DNA of 64,000 bases. Origin: Planctomycetia bacterium. GTDB taxonomy: Bacteria > Planctomycetota > Phycisphaerae > Phycisphaerales > SM1A02. Location: positions 101,874 to 165,873 of the forward strand of contig SYAC01000001.1 in the NCBI GenBank assembly GCA_005787685.1, read 5' to 3'. The notes below the pieces were generated by a model. The model was not told where the DNA came from, did not search any database, and saw only the letters and a program-made list of their open reading frames with translations. The translations under genes were made by a program, and so were the position numbers. The stretch's first letter is position 1. Each line of letters starts with the position of its first letter. Shown here piece by piece: positions 18,799-28,718 of the stretch.

Positions 18799-19479
18799 TC
18801 AACCCAACTCAGGCAAACAACTGGCCGCGACACAATTCAATATGGCATGAACCGCGCGTGCGCCTGTGTGGCTGTCCATACAGGGACCACCGCGCAAGCG
18901 CGACTGCTCTGGAAGTTGCGGCACATGAATGAAGCCGGCGATGAAGTTGTGGTGTGAAGCGGATGAGGTTGTTTTTTTATGTGCGTGGTGAAGAAGGCGA
19001 AACATAATTTCGTTGCAAAGAAAGGTTCCCGCATCGGTTGATAATTTCGCCGGCACACCCGTCGATACGCACGAATGCAACATGGATTGCGTTGGCAACG
19101 TTGATAAATACAAAGCGGGCGCGCCCGCAACCACCACTTCATTTTGAATTTGAAGGCCGGCATTATCCGCGATGCGGCTGTCGCGCATATTCACCGCTTG
19201 AGTTTCAATATGCACGCAATCCGCCTTTGCGGATTCACCAAGGGCAACCACCACATCGGGTCGCGTTGCCTCAATACGCTCAAGCGCAGCATGCCAGGCA
19301 GATTGCCGCTGAGTGCCTCCAATAACATCAAGAGCAAGATAATCGCGTGTTCCAAATTCAGGATTCATATGCGCCAGCAATTTCGCAATTTCAATCGTGG
19401 GATTCATACCACTTCCCCCAAAGGGCTCAAAGCTTGTCACGAGAATATGTGGACGTGGATGAGTTGAAGTTGCGGACAC
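18799..19479 (-). CDS. pcp: Pyroglutamyl-peptidase I
   Basis: 226 aa cysteine peptidase (family C15) that removes N-terminal pyroglutamate from peptides. It shows VTSFEPFGG at the N-terminus and the catalytic triad in ALGES (Glu), DAGTFLCNE (Cys) and GFIHVP (His). The start is GTG 19479. It is divergent from the 5-oxoprolinase gene across 110 bases; the peptidase releases 5-oxoproline and the neighbour hydrolyses it to glutamate, a logical pair. Confidence 0.9.
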   Translation of the reverse strand: MSATSTHPRPHILVTSFEPFGGSGMNPTIEIAKLLAHMNPEFGTRDYLALDVIGGTQRQSAWHAALERIEATRPDVVVALGESAKADCVHIETQAVNMRDSRIADNAGLQIQNEVVVAGAPALYLSTLPTQSMLHSCVSTGVPAKLSTDAGTFLCNEIMFRLLHHAHKKTTSSASHHNFIAGFIHVPQLPEQSRLRGGPCMDSHTGARAVHAILNCVAASCLPELG

Positions 19480-19589
19480 AAAGGCACGCTACCAAGCCAT
19501 TCAATTTATTTCTCGCACGGATACGCTGCAGCCATACCGTGAATCAAACGCAGACGCATAACAAGGGTGACAACACCCCCAAAAGAATC

Positions 19590-22500
19590 ATGTGGAACAT
19601 TGGTGTTGACACTGGTGGAACATTCACGGATTGCGTGGCGCGCCACATGGATGGTCAGGTTGCACGCGCCAAGGTGTTAAGCACATCGGCGTTTCGTGGC
19701 GTGGTGCGCGGTGGATCAAAGAGTTCACTGGTGATTGAATTTACTGGCGGTTTATTGCAAACAAACTTAGATAATTTCTTTTTCGGATTTAAAATTTTCG
19801 CGGTGGGTAGCGCCATGGTGAACGGGGATACCAAGGTGCAGACCACGCGCGCGCGCAATGCGCTGGTTCAAACGGCGCGCTTTCTTCAGCCGAGTCTTGT
19901 TGAGTTTGAAATTGGCGCGGACACTGGCGGGCGCCCCGCCACTCCCTTGCATTTACCCGACTTGAATGGGAAAAATGCAACTTCATTCACTTCATTTCAT
20001 GCGCATGAGTTGCATCCGACTGGTTCATTTGTGGACTGTGTCGCGCCATTTGAAGCCCCAATTCTTGCCGCACGACTTGCTATTAACCGTCCATTTCCAT
20101 TGACGCTCGAGGATTGCCGCATTTGCATTGGCACTACTCGTGGAACCAATGCCTTGTTGCAAGGGCGCGTGAGTGCGGTGACACTTTGCGTGAACCAAGG
20201 TCTGGAAGATATTTTGCGTATTGGCGACCAGCGACGCCTGGATATTTTTGCGGCAGCACCATGCAAGCCACAAGCACTTGAAAAAAATTATGTTGGTTTG
20301 AATGCTCGCATGGCCATGAATGGAAATGAACTTTCATCTCTTGATGAGAATGCACTACGCGCCCACGCGATCCAATGCGTGCATGCTGGAAACAGAATTG
20401 CTGCCGTGGCCCTGCTGCATGCGGCGGTGAATCCCTTGCATGAAATTCGCGTGGCGCAAATTCTTCGTGACGCGGGTTTCACCTGGGTTTCGGTTTCACA
20501 TCAATGCGGTTCAACCAGCCGCTTTGAGCCGCGCGCGCGCGCCGCCGTAGTGGACGCGGCGCTCAGCGGTCCAGTTGGTGAATTTATAAGTTCAATTCAA
20601 AGCGGTGCCGCGGGCGCAGATATTTTTATGATGACCAGCGCCGGCGGGCTGACTCCCGCGCATGCCTTCGCGCCACGCGAAAGTTTGTTGTCGGGACCGG
20701 CAGGCGGCGTGGCCAGCGCCAACGACATTGCGCGCGCATGTGGGTTCGCTTCTTGCGTCACGCTTGACATGGGTGGAACTAGCACCGATGTCGCCCGCGT
20801 GGATGGATCGCCAGAAATGCGCGACGAGACAACGGTGGGCGCGGCGACCATCGCCTCGCCTTGCGTGGCCGTTGAAAGCGTGGCAGCCGGTGGTGGATCT
20901 ATTTTGTGGTGGGACGGCGAAGCCCGGCGCGTTGGTCCACAAAGCGCGGGTGCAATTCCTGGTCCCGCCTGTTACGGCGCGGGCGGGCCACTCACACTGA
21001 CAGACGCGCATTTTATTTTGGGGCATATCGACGCGCGCATGATGCCAATTCCAATTTCACTGAGCCACGCGCTCGATCGAGCGCATGAATTGCACGCGGC
21101 AATTATGCGCGACATTGGATTTGACACTTCGCATGGCGATCATGCGGAGCAAGACGCTGGCCATACGCCATTGACAACGCCACGCATCCCGCCGCTGATG
21201 ACGCTACATGACATGCTGCGCGAATTCATTGCCATTGCAGACGAATCCATGGCCGCGGCAATTCGCACGGTCACAGTTCGCAAAGGCGTTGATCCAGGTG
21301 ATCACGCTTTGGTGGCCTTTGGTGGCGCGGGAGGACTTCATGCCTGTGCCATTGCGCAACAACTTGGCATGCAACACATTGTTCTTCCCGCGGACGCTGG
21401 CCTTTTGTGCGCGAGTGGCATTTGCCACGCGCCTGTGACGCGGGTGGTGTGGGAACTTGTGCTGAAAGTGATTGATGAAGACCAACTCAATCTGCCTGAA
21501 AAATTTGATGGATTATTTGGGCGCGCACAGCGGGAGTTGCGGGACATTGGAATAGATCCTTCAGGCGTCAATCAAACTCGGCGCGTGGCGTTGATGCGCC
21601 TGTTGGGACAAGAGGAAAGTCTGGAGATTGAATTGCCCCTTGCGCGTACGCAACCACTCAACGCCGACATTGTGCGTGAATTATTCCAACGCCGTTTTCA
21701 TGAAACATATGGATTTCTTCCCAATGCCTCCCGCGCAATCGAGCTTGAGCGCATTCGTCTTCAGGTTGAAATCTCAAAAACGCCATTGCAGCGTGCGGCT
21801 ATTGATCCCAAGATATCTGTGGACATGATTGGGCCGAGCGTCCTTACATCTTCACATTCAACGGCGTTTGTTGCCCTCGGGTGGCGCGCATCAACGCATG
21901 CAAGTGGTGCCGTCATTCTTTCTCGCCATGATGTGGGGTCTGAATCGCCCAGCACTAGCGCGTACTCCCATGAACTTGTCGCGGCGCGGCTTGGCGCTAT
22001 TGCCACCGATATGGGCGAACAACTTCGGCGCACCGCAGTTTCGCCAAACATAAAGGATCGTCTGGATTTTTCTTGCGGACTGCTTGACGCGGATGGATTT
22101 CTTGTTGTGAACGCGCCCCATATTCCAATTCATCTGGGTGCACTTGGCGCGTGCGTGCGTGAAGTGGGAAAGGCGCACGCGTTTGCGCCCGGCCAAGTTT
22201 GGGTTGTCAATCATCCGCGCTTTGGCGGCTCACATTTGCCGGATCTCACCGTGATCACGCCCATATTTTCCCAAGCACGCCAAGATTCGCCAACTGGTGA
22301 GCTGATCGGCTTCGCAGCCAATCGCGCGCACCACGCCGAAATGGGTGGAACGCGTCCTGGATCCATGCCGCCGGATGCGACCACGCTCGAGCATGAAGGC
22401 GTTGTGATTATGCCAACACTTATTGTTGAACATGGCGTGGCGCATTTGGATCGCGTGGAGCGACAACTACGCGGCGGCGCGTGGCCAAGCCGCATGGTGG

Positions 22501-23579
22501 CGGACAATCTTGCGGATATTTCGGCCCAAGTTGCGGCAAACACATTGGCGGTGACTCGCATGCTGCGGTTGGTTGAGCCCAACCATATGTCGTCGCAAGA
22601 CACAATGCTTGGGCAAAGCGGTTTGCAATTTCTGCGCGACGCATGCCTGAAGTTGCGGATGTCCGCGCGCCGAACCGCTGAGCGCGCGCTGCAATTATTA
22701 CCCGCCGTGATTACGCCGCTTGAAGAACGGCTTGATGATGGCACGATGCTGCGCGTGCACATGCGACGCACGCAAAATCCGCCGCGGCTTGTGGTTGATT
22801 TTACTGGCACATCCGAGCAACACGCCAATAATTTGAACGCGCCGCAGGCAGTCACGCGCGCCGCAGTGATGTATTGCATTCGCGTATTGGCCGGACAACT
22901 TCTAGGCGAAGTGGCCCCCGCTTTTCCAATGAACGAGGGACTGCTTGATCCAATTGAAATTATTTTGCCCGCTCGGACAATTTTGTCTCCAGATTTTTCA
23001 GGCCCACCCCGCGACTGTCCCGCTTGCGCCATTGGACAAACGGAAACCAGTCAGCGGCTTGTGGACTTGCTTTGGAGGGCCTTCAATCTTGGCGCATGCA
23101 GTCAAGGAACCATCAACAATCTTTTGTTTGGTAACGCGCGATTTGGATTTTATGAAACGATCGCCGGCGGCGCGGGCGCAACCGCAAGTGGCGACGGTGA
23201 AAGTGGCGTGCACACCCACATCAGCAACACGCGCATCACCGATGCAGAGGTGATGGAGCGGCGCTATCCAGTGCGTCTTGAGCAATTTTCCATTCGACAT
23301 AATTCGGGCGGCGCAGGAAAGTTCCGCGGTGGCGACGGCCTTGTGCGTCGCATTCGATTTCTTGAAGGCGTTGACTTGTCCTTTCTTTCACAACACCGCA
23401 CAGAGGCGCCATATGGAATGAATGGCGGATTGCCAGGCGCGCGTGGTGCGCAGCGTATTGCGCGCGCCAATGGAACAATTCAGGAAATTCCAGGAATTGT
23501 GGCGGCTCGCATGGAAGTAGGCGACGCGATAGAAATTGAAACGCCAGGCGGTGGCGGATTTGACAGCGTGGATTCATAA
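19590..23579 (+). CDS. 5-oxoprolinase (HyuA-HyuB fusion, ATP-dependent)
   Basis: 1329 aa from ATG 19590; the open frame extends upstream but only across pcp. The N-terminal half is HyuA-like with [12 protein letters not shown] at the start, [10 protein letters not shown] and [12 protein letters not shown]. The C-terminal half is HyuB-like ([34 protein letters not shown], and a final TPGGGGF). Full-length fusions of this kind are ATP-hydrolysing 5-oxoprolinases giving glutamate, and the adjacent pyroglutamyl peptidase supports that. A hydantoinase or related cyclic amidase role cannot be excluded. Confidence 0.87.
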   Translation: MWNIGVDTGGTFTDCVARHMDGQVARAKVLSTSAFRGVVRGGSKSSLVIEFTGGLLQTNLDNFFFGFKIFAVGSAMVNGDTKVQTTRARNALVQTARFLQPSLVEFEIGADTGGRPATPLHLPDLNGKNATSFTSFHAHELHPTGSFVDCVAPFEAPILAARLAINRPFPLTLEDCRICIGTTRGTNALLQGRVSAVTLCVNQGLEDILRIGDQRRLDIFAAAPCKPQALEKNYVGLNARMAMNGNELSSLDENALRAHAIQCVHAGNRIAAVALLHAAVNPLHEIRVAQILRDAGFTWVSVSHQCGSTSRFEPRARAAVVDAALSGPVGEFISSIQSGAAGADIFMMTSAGGLTPAHAFAPRESLLSGPAGGVASANDIARACGFASCVTLDMGGTSTDVARVDGSPEMRDETTVGAATIASPCVAVESVAAGGGSILWWDGEARRVGPQSAGAIPGPACYGAGGPLTLTDAHFILGHIDARMMPIPISLSHALDRAHELHAAIMRDIGFDTSHGDHAEQDAGHTPLTTPRIPPLMTLHDMLREFIAIADESMAAAIRTVTVRKGVDPGDHALVAFGGAGGLHACAIAQQLGMQHIVLPADAGLLCASGICHAPVTRVVWELVLKVIDEDQLNLPEKFDGLFGRAQRELRDIGIDPSGVNQTRRVALMRLLGQEESLEIELPLARTQPLNADIVRELFQRRFHETYGFLPNASRAIELERIRLQVEISKTPLQRAAIDPKISVDMIGPSVLTSSHSTAFVALGWRASTHASGAVILSRHDVGSESPSTSAYSHELVAARLGAIATDMGEQLRRTAVSPNIKDRLDFSCGLLDADGFLVVNAPHIPIHLGALGACVREVGKAHAFAPGQVWVVNHPRFGGSHLPDLTVITPIFSQARQDSPTGELIGFAANRAHHAEMGGTRPGSMPPDATTLEHEGVVIMPTLIVEHGVAHLDRVERQLRGGAWPSRMVADNLADISAQVAANTLAVTRMLRLVEPNHMSSQDTMLGQSGLQFLRDACLKLRMSARRTAERALQLLPAVITPLEERLDDGTMLRVHMRRTQNPPRLVVDFTGTSEQHANNLNAPQAVTRAAVMYCIRVLAGQLLGEVAPAFPMNEGLLDPIEIILPARTILSPDFSGPPRDCPACAIGQTETSQRLVDLLWRAFNLGACSQGTINNLLFGNARFGFYETIAGGAGATASGDGESGVHTHISNTRITDAEVMERRYPVRLEQFSIRHNSGGAGKFRGGDGLVRRIRFLEGVDLSFLSQHRTEAPYGMNGGLPGARGAQRIARANGTIQEIPGIVAARMEVGDAIEIETPGGGGFDSVDS

Positions 23580-23666
23580 TCGCGCGCCTTTTGGCGCAAA
23601 TCCGCGGCACGATCACCCCCACATAATTCATTCCTGCTTTCGCAACATCCATATCATTTCTCATTC

Positions 23667-24605
23667 ATGGCTACACACAGTGAACCGAACACGCCAGGGT
23701 CCGCCACCATCCGCGTGGCATCGCTGCATGTGTATCCGTTAAAGGGCGCGCGCGGATTTTCACCGCAAAGTTGGCCAGCTGATGAGCGTGGTTTACGCCA
23801 CGACCGTCGCTTCATGTTGGTGGACGACACGGGAAATTTTATTTCGCAGCGAACCTGCCCGAAGTTGGCGCGGGTGCGTGCGGAAATTTTTTCAAATGAG
23901 ATGCGCCTTTCTTTCCCAAGACTCGCAAATGAAATGACGAATTCTGTTCAAGGCGCGCGGCTCATGCGGGATATGGCGCAACCCAAAACAGTGCGCATAC
24001 CACTTGAACAAAATACATTTTCAACCAGCACCACGCCGCGTCATTCAATTCGCGTGCAAGTTTGGGATGACTTTCTATTGGCTCCCGCAATTTGGCCCCA
24101 TGCGGACACCGCCCTGAGCGAATTTCTTGGTCAAAGTTGCCGCTTGGTGTGCATGCCAGACAGCACGACCCGCTTGTCCAGCATCACGCGCGGCGAGCCG
24201 CGGCGCAATCTTAGTTTTGCCGATGCCGCCCCACTGCTGCTGGCAAGCGAAACTTCTTTGGCGGATCTGAACCAACGCCTACAAGCTGGCGGATCAAGTG
24301 CCATTCCCATGGATCGATTCCGCGCCAACATTGTGATTCAGGGAGCGGCGCTCGCGGCGGATGATCACTGGAGCGCTATCACCATCAACAACGCCGCGTT
24401 TCGTGCCAGCAATTCTTGCAAGCGTTGCAAGGTGATCACCATTGATCAAACCACCGGCGAGTTTTGCGGGCGTGCGCCCATTGAAATGCTGGCAACCTAT
24501 CGCAGCGATGGCAATAGCGTGACATTTGGTCAACACTTGTTGGTGGAACGCGCTGGCTTCATTCGCAGTGGCGACACAATCACAATTGATTCCTGCGCGC
24601 GTTAG
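23667..24605 (+). CDS. MOSC-domain molybdenum-cofactor protein (mARC/YcbX-like)
   Basis: 312 aa. An N-terminal MOSC beta-barrel (VYPLKGARGFSP, GLRHDRRFMLVD) precedes a MOSC domain with the conserved cysteine region SCKRCKVITIDQTTGEF, where a cysteine is expected to ligate molybdenum. Proteins of this build reduce N-hydroxylated compounds or S-oxides, or transfer sulfur. There is no ferredoxin domain at the C-terminus, unlike E. coli YcbX, so its electron donor is separate. It is convergent with lysA. Confidence 0.82.
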   Translation: MATHSEPNTPGSATIRVASLHVYPLKGARGFSPQSWPADERGLRHDRRFMLVDDTGNFISQRTCPKLARVRAEIFSNEMRLSFPRLANEMTNSVQGARLMRDMAQPKTVRIPLEQNTFSTSTTPRHSIRVQVWDDFLLAPAIWPHADTALSEFLGQSCRLVCMPDSTTRLSSITRGEPRRNLSFADAAPLLLASETSLADLNQRLQAGGSSAIPMDRFRANIVIQGAALAADDHWSAITINNAAFRASNSCKRCKVITIDQTTGEFCGRAPIEMLATYRSDGNSVTFGQHLLVERAGFIRSGDTITIDSCAR

Positions 24606-24644
24606 GTGTGCGTATTCGACAACAACCACAACAAGAAATTGGAA

Positions 24645-25868
24645 TCACTCACAAACTAGAACACGCCCCGCGGCCACCATTATTTCCGCGGGCAATTCAT
24701 GGCTGTTGTATTGGCTTGCCATGGCAAACCCGTACGCGCCAGCGTCGGCGATAGCGATGCAATCGCCCTGCTTCAACTGCGGCAGCGAAACACCCTTGGC
24801 TAGAAAATCCGAAGACTCGCAAATGGGTCCAACAATGTCATACATAATTTGTTGACCCGTCCCCTGGATGAGCGGCAGAATGCGATGCGTTGCTCCATAC
24901 AGAGCGGGGCGAATCAAGTGATGCATGCCAGTATCAAGAATGGCGAATGTCTTTTGAGCGGTGGCCTTGATGTATTGCACGCGGCCAACCAACACGCCCG
25001 CACGCGCCACAAGCACGCGGCCGGGCTCCGTGAGCAATTCAACATCAAGCCCGCGTGTTGCCTGAATGACCATGCGTCCGTACTCCGCGATCAATTCAAA
25101 TTCACGCGCCGTATCCGCGTTGTCATAGTCAACTCCAAGTCCACCACCAATATCAAGTCGATCAAGCGCATGCCCTTGGGCTTTGAATGTGTCATGCACC
25201 GCGATTACCTTTTCAATGGCCTCACGGAACACCTCCAGATCGAACAGCAGCGAGCCAATATGCATGGTCAAACCGCGCAAGCGCAAAAACTTGCTTGAGT
25301 CCGCAAGTATGCCGCTCAACTCTGGCATGAACGACTCGTCCATGCCAAACTTGTTGTCGCGAAAACCAGTGGTGATGTAGGGATGCGTCTTGGGATTCAC
25401 ATTTGGATTGAGGCGAAAAGCCACATTGGCAACCATGCCAAGTTGCCGCGCAATGTCCGCGATGCGCAGCAACTCTTGCGGGCTTTCAACATTGATCTGC
25501 TTGATACGCGCCGTGAGCGCGCGCTGAATCTCTTGGTGGGTTTTTGCCACGCCAGAAAAAATAATCCGATCCGCGGGCACACCTGCCGCAAGCGCGCGCG
25601 CAATTTCACCGCCCGACACCGTGTCCACTCCAGCGCCAAGCGCGCACAAATGCCGCAATATGGCGGCGTTGCTATTGGCCTTCATGGCGTAATGAATGGT
25701 GTGGCGCGCACCCGCAAACGCGTTGTTCATGGCGTGAAAGCGCAACGCAATATCATCCAAGTCGTAGATATACGCAGGTTGATCAAGCGCGGCCACGACA
25801 GAAGCAACCGCAACGCTTGCGCGTGGCTGACCAACCTGGAGTTTTCCATGACCATAAAAAAATCCCAC
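24645..25868 (-). CDS. lysA: Diaminopimelate decarboxylase
   Basis: About 407 aa PLP enzyme of the alanine-racemase fold that makes lysine from meso-diaminopimelate. The PLP lysine is in HYAMKAN (about residue 63), with GVDTVSGGEI, the HIGS motif and the ESSD segment near the C-terminus. GTG 25868 is preferred because AAAGG precedes it by 7 bases; a TTG at 25883 is also in frame. It is divergent from the PurD-like gene. Confidence 0.9.
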   Translation of the reverse strand: MGFFYGHGKLQVGQPRASVAVASVVAALDQPAYIYDLDDIALRFHAMNNAFAGARHTIHYAMKANSNAAILRHLCALGAGVDTVSGGEIARALAAGVPADRIIFSGVAKTHQEIQRALTARIKQINVESPQELLRIADIARQLGMVANVAFRLNPNVNPKTHPYITTGFRDNKFGMDESFMPELSGILADSSKFLRLRGLTMHIGSLLFDLEVFREAIEKVIAVHDTFKAQGHALDRLDIGGGLGVDYDNADTAREFELIAEYGRMVIQATRGLDVELLTEPGRVLVARAGVLVGRVQYIKATAQKTFAILDTGMHHLIRPALYGATHRILPLIQGTGQQIMYDIVGPICESSDFLAKGVSLPQLKQGDCIAIADAGAYGFAMASQYNSHELPAEIMVAAGRVLVCE

Positions 25869-25991
25869 GCTTGCGCCTTTCAAGTAATTTCAATAGCCGC
25901 CAATATCAAATATATTGCAACACACTTTCCGTACGATAGCGCAAGTATTGGACTTGCTCTTGTGTTCATTGATTTTGAAAGGGATTCAACC

Positions 25992-27278
25992 ATGAAGCCA
26001 AAGAAATTTCTTTTTATCTCGTACGCCGCGCTGATCACCGACATTGCGTGGCAAGTTGTGAAAGAGGGACACGAAGTGAAATACTGTATTGACGCCGTGA
26101 ATGAACGCGATATTGGCGACGGCTTTGTGCCCAAGGTGAACGAGTGGCGTTCGCATGTGGACTGGGCGGATGTGATTGTGTTTGACGACACACTTGGTCA
26201 CGGAACGCTGGCGCATGAGTTGCGTGCAAAAGGGAAGTTGGTGGTGGGTGGCACCCCCTACACCGATCGCTTGGAGGACGACCGCGCGTTTGGCCAGGAC
26301 GAATTACACAAGGCTGGAATCCACATTCTGCCCTATCGCCAATTTGACAACTTCGACGAGGCCATTCAATTTGTCAAGGAACATCCAGATCGATATGTCA
26401 TTAAGCCATCGGGCGAATCCGGCAATGTGAAGCGTCGTCTTTTTGTGGGCGACGAGGATGACGGCGACGATGTGATACGCGTTTTGAAGTCATATAAGCG
26501 CTCGCTCAGCAAGGAGATCAAGATATTTCAATTGCAACGGCGCGTGACTGGCGTTGAGGTTGCGGTGGGCGCGTTTTTTAATGGCAAAGAATTTATTTTT
26601 CCCATCAATATAAACTTTGAAAATAAAAAATTGTTTCCAGGCAATGTTGGTCCCTCCACTGGCGAAATGGGAACGGCCATGTTTTGGAGCAACGCGAATC
26701 ATTTGTTCACCACCACGCTGCTGAAGATGCAGCCCATGTTGGCGCGCGAAAAATATGTGGGCTACATTGACTTGAACTGCATTGTGAATGGCCAAGGTAT
26801 TTATCCGCTGGAGTTCACCGCGCGATTTGGCTACCCCACCATCATGATTCAACAAGAAGGCATGACCACTCCAATTGGGGAATTTCTGCATGATTTGGCG
26901 GCGGGCACGCTGGCCAAGTTCAAGGTGAAAAGCGGATTTCAAGTTGGCGTGCGCATTGTGGTTTCGCCATTTCCATTTGACGATGTGGCAACATTTGAAT
27001 CGGTCTCCAAGAATGCCGCGATTTTATTTAAAAAGGGAATTCCTGAGGAGGTGCATATTGAGGATGTAAAGCAAGTGGATGGACAGTGGTTGGTGGCAGG
27101 AACCTCCGGCGTGGTATTGGTGGTGTGCGGCCTGGGGGCAACCATGCGCCAAGCGCAAGCGCAAGCGTATGCGCGGATTAAAAACATCATGATTCCAGAC
27201 ATGTACTATCGCGACGACATTGGTGAGCGATGGAATGACGACACCGACCGCCTGCACACGTGGGGTTATTTGCATTAA
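25992..27278 (+). CDS. PurD-like ATP-grasp ligase (phosphoribosylamine-glycine ligase family)
   Basis: 428 aa, the length of PurD. The frame is open far upstream but that part lies antisense to lysA; ATG 25992 follows AAAGGG by 9 bases. ATP-grasp features are YVIKPSGESGNVKRR, GEMGTAM and LEFTARFGYP, matching the PurD TGGMG and VRFGDPE sites loosely. The N-terminus lacks the usual PurD GSGGREHA motif and reads MKPKKFLFISYAALITDIA. It may be a divergent GAR synthetase or a ligase joining another carboxylate to an amine. No other purine synthesis gene is nearby. Confidence 0.65.
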   Translation: MKPKKFLFISYAALITDIAWQVVKEGHEVKYCIDAVNERDIGDGFVPKVNEWRSHVDWADVIVFDDTLGHGTLAHELRAKGKLVVGGTPYTDRLEDDRAFGQDELHKAGIHILPYRQFDNFDEAIQFVKEHPDRYVIKPSGESGNVKRRLFVGDEDDGDDVIRVLKSYKRSLSKEIKIFQLQRRVTGVEVAVGAFFNGKEFIFPININFENKKLFPGNVGPSTGEMGTAMFWSNANHLFTTTLLKMQPMLAREKYVGYIDLNCIVNGQGIYPLEFTARFGYPTIMIQQEGMTTPIGEFLHDLAAGTLAKFKVKSGFQVGVRIVVSPFPFDDVATFESVSKNAAILFKKGIPEEVHIEDVKQVDGQWLVAGTSGVVLVVCGLGATMRQAQAQAYARIKNIMIPDMYYRDDIGERWNDDTDRLHTWGYLH

Positions 27279-27313
27279 GTGTTGCCCACACAAGAACTGC
27301 TTACACTTGAGGC

Positions 27314-28648
27314 GTGAATAAATCTGTAGTCATTGTTGGAGCTGGACTTGCAGGCTGCCTGCTTGCGGTCTATTTGGCGCGCGCGGGCTGGACGGTTGAT
27401 GTGCGCGAGCGACGCGGAGATCCGCGGGCGCGCGGGCATGCTGCTGGCCGCTCCATTAATCTCGCCATTAGCGCGCGTGGATTGAAAGCACTTCGGCGCG
27501 CGGGTCTTGAAGAAACAATCATGCGCAACGCCATTCGCATGCCAGGCCGCATGATTCACACCCGCGCGGGAACGCAGGAGTTTCATAAGTACAGCCGCGA
27601 TCCCAGCCACGCCATTCAAAGCGTGTCACGCAGCGCGCTGAATCTTGCGCTGCTAGAAGCGGCGGCGAGCGAACCAAATGTGAGCATTACATTTCATCAA
27701 CGTTGCACAAATATTGCCGCGTCTTCTGGCACTGCGACCTTTATTGACGACAACACACAGCAAACCAGCAGCGTTGTGGCGGAACTGATTGTTGGCGCGG
27801 ACGGGGCATACAGCGTGGTGCGGGGCATTCTGCAAAAGAACGAGGGCTTTGATTATTCGCAAGATTGGCTTAGCCATGGCTACAAGGAGATGCAAATTCA
27901 GCCGGTGACAAGTGGCGCGCACACCCCCTTTGCAATGGATCCCAACGCGCTGCACATTTGGCCGCGCGGCGCCTCCATGATGATTGCGTTGCCCAATCCA
28001 GATGGCTCATTCACATGCACGCTTTTCTGGCCGCACAACGGTCGCGAAAGTTTTACGGAAATTTCTGGTGCCGCCAATGGCCGCGCGCACTTTGAGCGCC
28101 ACTACGCCGACGCGTTGCCGCTCATGCCAACATTTGACGCAGATTTTGACGCCAATCGCGTGGGCAGCATGCTGACCGTTCGTTGTGACCCATGGTCGCA
28201 GGGCGGCCGCGTGGTGTTGCTTGGCGACGCGGCACACGCCATTGTTCCATTCTTTGGCCAAGGCGCCAACGCCAGCTTTGAGGATTGCGAATCATTGACG
28301 GACGCGCTTGCCAAGCACGGTGACAATATTGCCGCTGCCATTGGCGAATATGAATTGGACCGTAAGCGCAACGCCAACGCGATCGCGGATATGGCGCTGA
28401 CGAACTTTGTGGAGATGCGCGACAAGACTGCTTCGCGCGCCTTTAAGTGGAAAAAGAAATTGGAGCATTTTCTGCACGGTGTTGCGCCACGTTTTTTTAT
28501 TCCCCGCTACGACCTGGTGAGTTTCAGCACCATTGCATACGCAGATGCCTTGGCAAAATCAATCCAACAAGACCGCGTGTTGGCCACGGCGGGCATGGGG
28601 TCAATCATGGCGGCGGCGCTTGTGGTGGCTTGGTTTCTTCTGAAATGA
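27314..28648 (+). CDS. kmo: Kynurenine 3-monooxygenase
   Basis: 444 aa FAD hydroxylase converting kynurenine to 3-hydroxykynurenine with NADPH and oxygen. The N-terminal IVGAGLAGCL binds FAD; RSINLAISARG is diagnostic of KMO; GADGAYSVVR and LLGDAAHAIVPFFGQGANASFEDC complete the flavin site. The C-terminus ends with hydrophobic segments, as in other KMOs that sit at membranes. The start is GTG 27314. It leads the second kynurenine block. Confidence 0.93.
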   Translation: MNKSVVIVGAGLAGCLLAVYLARAGWTVDVRERRGDPRARGHAAGRSINLAISARGLKALRRAGLEETIMRNAIRMPGRMIHTRAGTQEFHKYSRDPSHAIQSVSRSALNLALLEAAASEPNVSITFHQRCTNIAASSGTATFIDDNTQQTSSVVAELIVGADGAYSVVRGILQKNEGFDYSQDWLSHGYKEMQIQPVTSGAHTPFAMDPNALHIWPRGASMMIALPNPDGSFTCTLFWPHNGRESFTEISGAANGRAHFERHYADALPLMPTFDADFDANRVGSMLTVRCDPWSQGGRVVLLGDAAHAIVPFFGQGANASFEDCESLTDALAKHGDNIAAAIGEYELDRKRNANAIADMALTNFVEMRDKTASRAFKWKKKLEHFLHGVAPRFFIPRYDLVSFSTIAYADALAKSIQQDRVLATAGMGSIMAAALVVAWFLLK

Positions 28649-28718
28649 AATTCATTCTTGTGATAAACATTTATTCCAACATATTGCCCCATTTCATTTT
28701 TCATATTTAGAGTCATCA

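Noticed and set aside
19347..19589. Upstream extension of the 5-oxoprolinase frame
   Set aside because: It runs antisense into pcp; the family N-terminus [10 protein letters not shown] begins right after ATG 19590.
22211..23032. 273-codon open frame antisense to 5-oxoprolinase
   Set aside because: Serine- and arginine-rich shadow typical of the GC-rich antisense strand; no motif.
25383..25991. Upstream extension of the PurD-like frame (203 extra codons)
   Set aside because: It lies antisense to most of lysA, has no family resemblance, and a good ribosome site marks ATG 25992.
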